Below are positions 55,030-64,000 of a stretch of DNA of 64,000 nucleotides, piece by piece. Numbering within the stretch: position 1 is the stretch's first letter; each line of letters opens with the position of its first letter. The position numbers and the translations under genes were made by a program. The stretch is from positions 682,001-746,000 of the forward strand of contig JAHWDD010000012.1 in NCBI GenBank assembly GCA_023897205.1, read 5' to 3'. The notes under the pieces are model-generated. The model had not been told where the DNA came from. It did no database searches and saw nothing but the letters and a program-made list of their open reading frames with translations. Source of the stretch: Exophiala sp. HKRS030 (lineage: Eukaryota; Ascomycota; Eurotiomycetes; Chaetothyriales; Herpotrichiellaceae).

Positions 55030-56470
55030 CTATTTAAATAGTAGGGCAACACGCGCTTTGACATTGCCATCACAAAGATCCTTGAGTGCTGTCGGAAATT
55101 CTTCCAGTCGTCCCGTTTCGACCTGAGGCCGCAGTACACCTTGAGCAATCAGATCCAAAGCCGCTTCGAGATCTTTTAGCTGGCCGCCGTATGAGAAGAT
55201 AATGCTTAATCTTTTTCTAATGCCGATTTTCATGTCGATCGTGTTTTCAGTATTTAGCGTGCCAATGCATACCATCTTACCACCGCGACGCACTGCATCA
55301 ACGTTAGAGGGGATCTCCAATTCACGTTCGTGGTGGCACTAAGCCTGAAAACACAAAGGATTATAGAGGCTTACCAATATCCTGTGCATCAGTAAACGTC
55401 TGGTGCACTCCGACAAAGTCCAACACTGTGTCTATCTTGCCGTAAAGATCACGCTGCTTCAAAAATTCGCGTACTGAGGTACCTGCAGGGACTAGGTCCT
55501 CTCTAGGGATACCTAGTTTTTCTGCCGCGTCAAGTCGTTCCTGGCGGACGTCTGACACGATGACCCTTGGGCCGATATGCTTAATGATCTGCAAAGCGTT
55601 GAACCCTAACCCTCCCAACCCAAACAAGAAAACGGTTTCAGAAGCCTTGACCTCTCCGCGGCGAGTAATTGCATGGTACGCTGTCGTCACAGCATCAGTG
55701 GCCACTGCACCTACTTCTGGCGAGACACCTTTCCCCAGTTTAGCTCGTGCGACCAGAACCTCTGTGTCATTTGAGTGAGACCACTATACCTTCTGGTAAT
55801 TTTACTGCACCCCTGACATCGATGGCCGCATATGGTGCGTAGAAACCATCTTGGCCGATTCCAGAGTGATGGCATTTGAGACACAACTGCGCCAGGTCTC
55901 GAGAGCATTCTTCACAAGAGGCTGAGCCGCAGCCAGGAACTGAAAACATAGCAATGTGGTCGCCCTGGGGTGGAAGAGGTTACTAGAGTTCTCGTGGCCA
56001 GTATCATGTAGGAATGCATACCACTTTGAGATGCGAGTCTTGAACCTTGTCGCCGATGCTTATGATTTCACCAGCCCCCTCGTGTCCCTGATCGTATCAA
56101 TGTTAACTTGGCAACAACAAGTTTGTGACCACCACTTCTCTGTTGAACATACCAAAATGTATTTTTCTTGAAACCATGGACGTTGGTTTTCGTTCGTTAG
56201 AAGGCTGTGGTCGCTATGGCAGACTGATCTGCCAATTAATACATTTGGCCTGTAACATAGTTTCGAAGCTCGCAAGTAAGACGTACCTCCAGACGCAAGC
56301 ATCTTGCACAGAAAGCCCGTGAGAGGGGTTTCTGGCACGGGGACTTCTTCCCATACCTATGGAAATGCCTGAGTCTGGCTCCATGAAACTCAAAGGCGGA
56401 CACCTACAGGTTCTGGATTACCCTTGTGCTTTCGCCATGCAAACATGGTCTCTGGGATAGATTGTGCCAT
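55030..56470 (-). CDS. Zinc-dependent alcohol dehydrogenase (intact copy)
   Basis: Seven exons (56470-56408, 56356-56287, 56223-56153, 56087-56022, 55964-55790, 55761-55375, 55292-55030) encode about 364 residues; every phase closes. The catalytic zinc motifs VCHSD and GHEGAGE are made by exons 3 and 4. The structural zinc loop has four Cys in CGSASCEECSRDLAQLC. The Rossmann motif is FGLGGLGFNA, followed by VIVSDVRQE where the Asp favours NAD. Enzymes of this group oxidise primary or secondary alcohols, including hydroxy acids, in the cytosol. It converges on lactonase 2 and is divergent from BVMO3. The truncated homolog at 43988 keeps the same exon 1 length and the end of the protein. It probably performs the alcohol oxidation step before or after lactone formation. 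Confidence 0.93.
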
Positions 56471-57028
56471 CTTGGCTGATTTCAGCATGATATTCTGTGT
56501 ATACTTTGCGGATGTATTTTGGGTGACTGCAACAGACACCAGAACTGGAAATTATCAGGATCGAGTCGGATAAAAGTCGAGCATCCGCATAGCTCCACAT
56601 GGGGGAACCCCGTTATCATTACTGAGTACACAATCCGTCTTTCGTACTCTTCCTCCCTCGACACTTGTTTTCGGCTTTCCCTTTGAATACTGTACTGAAA
56701 ATGACTGCAGAGTAGTTCTTCCGGGAAATACAGAATACTCAAGCCGCCCCTTCAAATTGCTTCGGCTACCACTCTAACCGCTGCCGAAGGCCGGTATACC
56801 CAGAGCAGAGTTGCCGAAGGCGAAGATTCGTATGTGTTACTCCGCACTTGCTAACCACAATTCGACCTTTACCCCCGCGATGGTCCGAAGGTTTGCTGGG
56901 TGACAACTTTTATTACCCCGAAAACTCCTGAATCCCAAATCCGAGGATTCGAAGAAGGCGACCAGACTCTCTGTTCCTCTCCTTGCCGTCTATATTGAAC
57001 AGCACACCTCAAAGGAGGTACCTCTGCC
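56471..57028. promoter_or_regulatory. Divergent promoter of ADH and BVMO3
   Basis: 558 gene-free bases carrying the densest group of the TTCGGC/GCCGAA hexamer, described separately. Confidence 0.45.
56670..56821. promoter_or_regulatory. Four TTCGGC/GCCGAA hexamers, candidate regulator sites
   Basis: TTCGGC starts at 56670 and 56761, and GCCGAA at 56783 and 56813. The last two are part of an exact nine-base direct repeat, GCCGAAGGC, spaced 30 bases apart. Zn2Cys6 factors read CGG/CCG triplets, so one of the two local regulators is an obvious candidate binder. Single or double copies occur in other promoters of the cluster. This is pattern recognition only. Confidence 0.45.
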
Positions 57029-58727
57029 ATGGGAAGTATCAGTTTGTCACCTTTCGAGGCGTCGAACCGACAGTTCAACTACGATGTCCTCATCGTTGGT
57101 GCTGGCCTGAGTGGCATGTTCTCGTTGTATCGCATGCGGCAATTGGGGCTTCGTGTCAAAGTCTTGGAGGCAGGCTCTGGCGAAGGTGGCACATGGTTCT
57201 GGTGAGCTTCTCTGCCTGTTGTAGTTTGAGGATCAAAGAGCCGGCGAGCCAACTTTCAGAACTAGGAATCGCTACCCAGGAGCCAGGTTCGACTCTGAAA
57301 GCTACTCGTACAACTTTTCATTCTCACAAGAACTCCTTGACGAATGGAGCTGGACTGAGCATTTTGCGCCACAGTCCGAAACGCTCAAGTACTGCCAGTT
57401 CCTTGCGGAAAAGTTCGACCTGCGACGAGATATGCAATTCAACACGCGCATCAAGTCCGCTCACTACCAAGAAGCCACAGATTCATGGCTGCTAACTGAT
57501 CAAGACGGCAAGACGTATTCTTCGAGATTCCTGATTACATGCTTGGGGATTCTGAACGAACCCACATATCCCGATATTCCAGGTGTGCACGACTTCAAAG
57601 GCGAGGCATTCCATACGGCTCGATGGCCCGACAATGTATCATTAGAGGGCAAACGAGTAGGTATCATTGGCACAGGAGCCACTGGCATCCAGACGATCCA
57701 GGAGATTGTCAAGACTGTCGGCCACCTGACCGTCTTCCAGCGAACACCTAACTGGTCGGCTCCTTTGCACAACTCGACAATCTCGCCCGCGGAGATGATG
57801 AAAATCCGGGAGCGATATCCCGAGATCTTCAAGTTGTGCAATGAGTCATATTCGTGCTTTATTCACGGCGCCGACACGCGTAAGACACTCGAAGTGCCCG
57901 AGGACGAGCGCTTAGCATTTTGGGAAGACTTGTACTCGCGACCTGGGTTCGCCAAGTGGCTCAGCAACTTCGGCGACATCAATACGGATAGAGCTGCCAA
58001 CAAGGCCTTCAGTGACTTTATTGCTGATAAGATTCGCTCACGCGTCAAGGACCCCGTGACCGCAGAGAAGTTGATCCCTAAAAATCACGGCTTTGGCACT
58101 CGCCGTGTGCCACTCGAGACCTTCTATTTCGAAGCATACAACCAGCCCAACGTCAGACTAATTGATATCACTGAGGATCCTATTCAGTGTATTACCGAGA
58201 AGGGAATTCAGACGCTTGGCGAACTCGTCGAGCTCGACATTATCGTTTACGCCACAGGCTTTGACGCCGTGACAGGTGCATTCTCGGCCGTTGATTTCCA
58301 AGGAGTTGGAGGCCGGAAACTCACAGAAACGTGGAGCGCTGGACCACGAACACAGCTGGGCTTGCTAGTGCACGATTTTCCGAACATGATGATGGTCATG
58401 GGTCCACACCAGATGTTTGGGAATATCCCGCGCAGCATCGAGTACGCCGTGACTTGGATTAGCAATTGCATTGGCTACTGCCGCGACCACGATATCAAGC
58501 GTATCGAGGCCACTGAGGAAGGCGTCAAAAGCTGGACTGAGCATGTACACGAGTGCGCCGAGGGCCTGTTGGCTAACGAGGTCGACTCGTGGATGACAGG
58601 CGTAAACAAGAACCTCAAACATAAACAGAAACGTATCATTGCGCGATATAACGGTCCTGCGCCGGGATATCGCAAGTTCTGCGACGGGGTGGCATCAAGA
58701 GGATATACTGACTTCCAATTAAATTGA
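57029..58727 (+). CDS. Baeyer-Villiger monooxygenase 3, cyclohexanone/phenylacetone type
   Basis: Two exons, 57029-57201 and 57266-58727, encode about 544 residues. The first dinucleotide motif is GAGLSGM near residue 25, followed across the intron by GGTWFWNRYPGARFD, the strict CHMO/PAMO pattern. The BVMO fingerprint is FKGEAFHTARWP near 165, the second Rossmann GTGATGIQ near 190, the FQRTPNWSAP hinge near 215, and ATGFDAVTGAF near 375. This type uses NADPH and FAD to turn cyclic or aryl ketones into lactones or esters and is a different branch from BVMO1 and BVMO2/4. It is divergent from the intact ADH and converges on BVMO4. The combination ADH-BVMO-lactonase here is the same trio used for cycloalkanone breakdown in bacteria. 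Confidence 0.95.
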
Positions 58728-59258
58728 GGTCGATGTCTTGGATAAGCTGCATCAATCTTTGATTGTAAGCATTGTTGTTTCAAACGAGAATCGATCTGGA
58801 TTTCTGTTGTAGTTTGACTAGCTATCCCGAAATATGTGTCTTCAACAGAACTTTCATCTATGGTCTTTTCATGTCTATCTCTAGTCGTGTAAATGGGTGC
58901 GTGGCTTGGGAGATGGAGATCCCGAAGCCCGTTTGTTGGATATTTCAAAGCAAGCTGGATGTTACTCATCCTGACTTCGTCTCATCTCTGGCATGTGGAC
59001 ATTGACTCGCTGTAGTTTTCGAACTTTGTGAAAGACACTCAAACGTAGTGACCCGTGCCGGCACTCTATGACGGCCGTGCATCATTTCAGAGTTAATATG
59101 TCAGGCCTGAGATGCTCAATATCTTATTTATTCTTGAGTAAGCTTTCAGGTATCTTATCATATACCATTCGCCCCAAACAACAATCAGCTCGTTCCGAAT
59201 AATGTCATTCAGTAGATATGAGTAAACCATTTATTGTAACTCATGAGTATGGCACCCA
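58728..59258. other. Convergent intergenic region between BVMO3 and BVMO4
   Basis: 531 bases between two 3' ends; no gene was recognised. Confidence 0.4.
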
Positions 59259-61243
59259 CTAATAGCACCCCAATGCACAGTCTTCGACCATATGCCTCGT
59301 CGAATTTGCTTGCGGCTGGCCATCAGTCTGCTCCACGTACCATGATAGATCACTATCCGGCTTCATCTCCCATTCCATGAATCCATTGCCCATGAACCTG
59401 AAGGGGTTTGTACTGTTATAAACAATGTCGTAATCCTCGCCACGGATCTCGCTGATTAGTCGTTTGAAGAGCACCGCGCCACCAGCAAACAGGGCAGTGA
59501 CGCGGCCGTTCACACGACCTCGCTTATACCAGCTGCTGCAAGAACCTGTCCATACTAGCGTTTTGTGAATCTCGTCGCCATAACGCACGAACGCTTCGAC
59601 TGCTGATTTCTTGGGCATGACATATTTGATGTCTTCAGTTGCTATTTTTTTGATCATCTTTACGAAATAATCTCCTGTCCAGTTAAGAGATTCAACCAGA
59701 GAGCCATGGCCGCCGAGACAGTTGGGTCCCATCATCATGAAATAATTGGGGAACCCGTCCGTGGCAATCGAGAGATACGACTCTGGCTCGATGGCCCATT
59801 TGTCTGCGAGGTTGACGCTGTTTTGGCCGACGATGGGATAGCGAGGACAGTGCGAAACGTCAAAGCCCGTTGCGCAGATGATCACGTCACACTGAAATTC
59901 TTGGCCGTCGGCTGTACAGACGCCGTTTTCTGTGACCTTGGTGATAGGACTGGTGGTTAAGCTGCAGTTGTCTCTGAGGAAGGACTCTAAGTACCCAGGG
60001 CCTGGGGTCACGCGCCGACAGCCCATCTCCCATTTAGGGATGAGTTGCTCACAGAGCACTGGGTCGTGATTGAGCTTTGCGGCCATTTGCTCGGCAGCTA
60101 GCCTCATGACCTCAGTGTTTGCCTCGCCCTTGATGAATAGACGGAACGCCTTGTTTGTTCGGGCGATGATGCCTTTACGATATTGTTTGTGAGTCTCTGG
60201 GTCCTGGAACTCTCTCTTTTCGCTCTCGTAGTACGCAGGGTTCGGGTCTTCATCTTCTCTCCCCATGTGTTTCGAAGGAGGCACTCGATAGTAAACCCAC
60301 GCAGGTCCACGGGCAAAATTCCTGACCGTGTTGCCTGGCAACTTTGCCATTTGAGGGACGATCTGAATTCCTGAAGAACCATTACCGATAACAGCAATTC
60401 TTTTGTTCGAGTAGTTGTAATTATGATCCCAATCAGCGGAGTGAGTGATATGTCCTTTGAAGTCGAAGAGGCCCTCAATTTTAGGCCATGAGTGATTACT
60501 TAGTTTGTAATGTCAGCTGTATTGTCCATAGAAAGCCAATACTAACTTACACCAGAACACCTTGACCAGAGATAAGGATGTCACAGTACTCTTCTCGTCG
60601 CTGACCTTCGTGTTCTACCGTTACATTCCACTCAGCCGCTGATTCGTGCCATTCAGCTGCGACGACTTTGGTATTGAGATGCACGTCTCGATCCAGATTC
60701 CACTTCCGGGCAGTGGACTTGATGTACTGCTCAATCTCCTCTCCACTTGCATAGAATCTGGTCCAGTTTGGATTGGGATCAAATGGGAATGCCTACTACG
60801 TCAGTGAACAATTCATAGTTCTGAGACGAGTCTAGACTCACGTAAATGTGTGCAGGGACATCACATTGGACACCAGGATACGTGTTGACGAGCCACGTAC
60901 CACCAATATCTTTACGGGCTTCAAAAATTTTGTGGTCGACGATGTCCTGAAGCTCAGGAAATCGGTGTTGGAATTTATGGGCGATTAACAAGCCCGAAAA
61001 GCCAGCGCCAATGGTAATCACTCGGATTTTACGGGGTGTGTAAGCGTAGCTGGGGTTCATGGGAATACAGAACCGAAAAGGATCGTCGTTTTTTGTTAGA
61101 ACAGGGTTCTTTGCTTCTGAATGGCCGTTTGTGTTGGGTATTGACTCGGGGAGGTCGAGGCTTTGATTCTTAAGAATGTCCGGAATCTCTCCATCCACTG
61201 CTAGAGGTGTCAGGGTGCCGTTGGTTCCCAGATAAGGAGCCAT
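59259..61243 (-). CDS. Baeyer-Villiger monooxygenase 4 (paralog of BVMO2)
   Basis: Three exons (61243-60842, 60792-60551, 60498-59259) encode about 627 residues. The motif series matches BVMO2: GAGFSGLL near 80, fingerprint FKGHITHSADW near 225, GNGSSGIQ near 245, ATGFD near 420, WTGSCSSWYKRG near 530. Exon 2 is 242 bases in both copies with the same phases. BVMO2 has a further intron after NKAFRL, while BVMO4 reads NKAFRLFIKGE without a break. The ATG at 61243 aligns with the start of BVMO2; longer frames upstream run into the promoter. The C-terminus is about 15 residues longer than in the paralog. The gene is divergent from regulator B, mirroring regulator A and BVMO2. Two active copies may cover different ketones. 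Confidence 0.94.
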
Positions 61244-61972
61244 GTTTAATGAGTACTTGGAACCTTGGGCTTGGGGTTGCGGAAGCAGTGTAGCAGTTGA
61301 ATTGAAATCTATGAGATCCTCAATTGCAATTAAGTACGAGAAGGATATCCAAGTCGGGGGATCTCCGACCATACCGAGTCGAGAATACTCAGGCCACAAT
61401 ACACACCTCGTGTACCTCTTGCTGATCCTTAAGCTAGAGCTCCCGAGAAGTAAACAACACACAAGATCTCGTAGCCACCAATTCAGCAAGGTCAATCCCC
61501 TGTCCCCGCGTACTTCGGCAGCGGGAAATGCCACGCGGTATACTGTTTTGGGAACACCGACTAGCCAATGATAGCCTCCAAACGATGCCGAAGTCGAGTC
61601 ACGATCTACCGAAGGACGAAAAGCCAAACGCTACAGCAGCAACAACAAGCCAATTTCTCCTGATGATTGCACGAGTGCAATCTAAGGAATCCATAGACTT
61701 TATCGCACCAATAACCCCTACAGACGATAGTGGGCTCTTCAGCAGATTGTGATCCACGAAAAACCATCGGGAGAACTGGCAAAGAAAACCCGACCCTGGT
61801 GAGAAATAGGGCATCGCGTTCCGCACAGTTTCATTAACCCCCCCACACATTCCCCCACTTCTCCGCGTGTCGACAACCATCTCTTGGAGCAAGCAATACA
61901 GATCCCGACATGCCGAAATCTCCTGACCTACAATTCCATGTCACTGCTGCGTCCATGAGTACTTCATGAGGT
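61244..61972. promoter_or_regulatory. Divergent region between BVMO4 and regulator B
   Basis: 729 gene-free bases with three copies of the hexamer: TTCGGC at 61514-61519 and GCCGAA at 61587-61592 and 61912-61917. Confidence 0.45.
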
Positions 61973-64000
61973 ATGGCTGAGACGTCCTGGGTCGAGTTCT
62001 CCGCGGTTCGCCAGAAGCGAAGACGCGCAGCTTTAGCGTGCGGAATCTGTCATTCAAAGAAGGTGTGTGCGCAATGAATATAATGTTCAAGTTCCCTTGA
62101 AACGTGTACGGAACTGACCAATATCTCGCCTCCCAGGTCAGATGCGACCTGCAAGCCAGAAGTGCTCAGGGTCATGTCACCTGCAGCAATTGTGCCGCTG
62201 CTGGCAAAACCTGTCAGTAAGTTAAGCTTACATTATTGTGAATCACCAATAGCTGTGATTGACCTTTGCCAGGGTCCGTCCGCCGAGGCGCGACAAGGTG
62301 CGCGGCCTCACGCGCACAAGTTTTACTCAGAACTTGACTCCGCCTCTCGAAACTTCTGCTGCTAGTAATATGGATGCTCTTCCCAGTGATGGTGGCAATC
62401 AATCTCCCGACTTAGATATGTCTCTCGATTCGACGGCGGCAGCTACACTCACGGCCACAGCAGACGGCCACGGACCCGAAACCGTCTCGCAGCGGGGTGC
62501 TCCTTTGGCCAATATTCCCAGACCAAACCGAGCCAGCGTGCCCTCGGCCTTCGTCAATGATATTTCACCAAGTGCACATTCCGATCGGTATACCATTGAT
62601 CCTGGCTTTCTTGCTGTCTACGGACCCGAGAACGAAAACGATGCGAGACACCAAGCCATGACGAGCCAAAAGACGACGAACCTCGGCAATCTCACTCAAC
62701 CAGACTTGCAGCAGAGCTTTGCCGAAACATATTTCGAGTATTGCTATCCTTGGTGTCCCGTCCTTGACAAATCTTCGCTGAGCATCGACCTGGCGAAGTC
62801 ACCACTCCTCGACGATGCTCTCGCTCTGGTGGGCAGTCATGTTCAACCACCCATGATCCCCCACGCAGGGCCGAGCTTCTACTATGATCGCGCCCGACGG
62901 AGATTCTATGAAGATGGTGAATCCGACCTGATTACCTCCCTACGTGCCGTTTTGCTGTTTTACTGGTGGGCTCCTCGACCGCCAAGCCTGGTGCACCGGC
63001 ACTCGTCCTGGTGGTGGACGTCTGTGGTAATAAGACATTGTCAGCAAGCAGGCTTTGATTATGAATTGGAGGCTGACTATATGGGGTCTCGCACGAATCT
63101 GGGCTTGAGAAGACGGATCTGGTGGACCGCTTTTGTAAGTTTGGTGCAATAGCTGTATACGATTAGCATACTGATATGAAGACCAAGGCCCGTGAGCGAC
63201 TCACTGCAATTTGCCAGGGTAAACCCTGCATCATCGATCCGGAAGACTGCAACATCCCTGAACCGAGTCTCGCGGACTTCCCTGACGATCTAGAGGATAA
63301 AACCAGTGCCGAGATCTTTATTTACTGGGTCCGACTCTGTGCCATCATAGGAAGAATCGCGAAATATCTCTCTCGGTCTACCAACACGGCTTCAAACTCA
63401 TTTCCCGTGCACTTGGGTAAAGATCTCATTGAATGGGTCCGAAGCCTTCCGCCACACCTTCAATTGCCTGTTGGAGGTGCATATACGGCCAACTTCCACC
63501 GCAACGTTCATCAACTCCACCTTCCGTATCTGACGATAATAATTGTCTTGTACCTAAAGAGATCTCCGCCACAAGCGATACCACACGCTCTCCCACCATC
63601 GATTCTTGCCGCCACCTGTTTGGCGCGCATAATGAAGGATAGCCTGGTTCGTGGCGGAACGAGATATCTGATGCCCATTACCTGCTGGTACTGTGGCATG
63701 GCGTTCATTGCCCTTCTACAGGCTCGGGTGACACAGGACCTGCAACAGCCTGCCGACTCCGATCTTGACATGCTGGCACTTGCTGTCAAGCAGCTGAAGA
63801 CGATGTGGGGAACAGCCAACGTGTTTGATCAAGGCTTCGAACGACTTCGTGCCACTGCCAACTCTTCGCGGCATGATGACTTCCTTGCTAGGCTCACGGA
63901 ACAGGATTCCGCCGGATCACAGCTTCAGTCTGATGATAATGGGATCGACTGGCTGGATTACTTCCCCTTCGCCACCGCTCAGACAAGCCCGATTGCTGAA
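61973..64000 (+). CDS. Zn2Cys6 transcription factor B (paralog of regulator A), cut by window end
   Basis: Exons 61973-62062, 62137-62216, 62273-63134 and 63188 to the window edge. The N-terminus MAETSWVEFSAVRQKRRRAA leads into CGICHSKK; exon 2 adds VRCDLQAR and CSNCAAAGKTC, giving a complete cluster, then a basic RPPRRDKVR linker. The fungal_trans region has FAETYFEYCYPWCPVL, FYWWAPRPPS, SSWWWTSVVIRHCQQAG and ARERLTAICQGKPC. Exon 2 has 80 bases and exon order matches regulator A. The last acceptor is CAAG, weaker than usual, but it restores the FARERLTAICQG core found in many fungal factors. The end seen here (GIDWLDYFPF) aligns with the last third of regulator A, so only about 40 residues should be missing. 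It is probably a regulator of the adjacent BVMO and ADH genes. Confidence 0.92.

Noticed and set aside
42345..56470. Simple tandem duplication of MBL-ADH
   Set aside because: Gene orientations differ between copies (both minus versus convergent), so inversion or separate rearrangement is needed.
25210..64000. Secondary-metabolite biosynthetic cluster
   Set aside because: There is no PKS, NRPS, DMAT synthase, terpene synthase or P450. The enzyme mix with a CoA ligase and transporters fits catabolism better.
1..64000. tRNA genes or CRISPR arrays
   Set aside because: No convincing tRNA T-arm/box-B pattern or regularly spaced repeat was seen by eye; a tRNAscan-SE run would settle the tRNA question.

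Overview
The window comes from a filamentous ascomycete genome (Pezizomycotina). The evidence is many short GT-AG introns of about 48-100 bases, fungal Zn2Cys6 transcription factors, fungal-type transporters, and a peroxisomal targeting tail. A Eurotiomycete or Chaetothyriales-like species would fit, but the order cannot be fixed from the sequence alone. I found no rRNA, tRNA, CRISPR array, transposon or secondary-metabolite backbone enzyme (PKS, NRPS, terpene synthase).

Region 1 (439-10988) looks like a sugar or sugar-acid catabolic cluster. It holds a DenD-like NAD-dependent sugar-acid dehydrogenase, a Zn2Cys6 regulator, a DHDPS/keto-deoxy-acid aldolase family enzyme, a sialidase-fold Asp-box protein, a sugar-porter MFS permease and an aldo-keto reductase. 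Together they suggest uptake, release or oxidation, retro-aldol cleavage and aldehyde reduction. Region 2 (11995-24438) is mixed: a flavodoxin-fold quinone reductase, a DJ-1/PfpI protein, the DNA-repair gene APN2, a second Zn2Cys6 factor, a seven-span membrane protein and a secreted berberine-bridge-type oxidase.

Region 3 (25210 to the right edge) is the notable part. It is a dense oxidative catabolic cluster with four Baeyer-Villiger monooxygenases (BVMOs), two metallo-beta-lactamase-fold lactonase candidates, one intact and one internally deleted zinc alcohol dehydrogenase, two SDRs, an HSL-type esterase, a cyclase-family hydrolase, an acyl/aryl-CoA ligase ending in AKL, an alkylsulfatase, a DUF1254 protein, two anion:cation-type MFS carriers and two closely related Zn2Cys6 regulators. 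The enzyme set matches the logic of cyclic-ketone breakdown: alcohol to ketone (SDR/ADH), ketone to lactone (BVMO), lactone to hydroxy acid (MBL or esterase), oxidation (ADH), CoA activation and peroxisomal beta-oxidation. No aldehyde dehydrogenase is visible.

The cluster carries an internal mirror duplication. A divergent regulator/BVMO pair sits at each end (34504-39808 and 59259-64000), and an MBL/ADH pair sits inside each (42345-44879 and 53794-56470). Exon lengths and intron phases are nearly identical between copies. One ADH copy has lost its zinc-binding region, one BVMO copy differs by one intron, and one regulator copy lacks a clean in-frame start. A TTCGGC/GCCGAA hexamer recurs in the cluster promoters, with four copies in about 150 bases upstream of BVMO3/ADH2.
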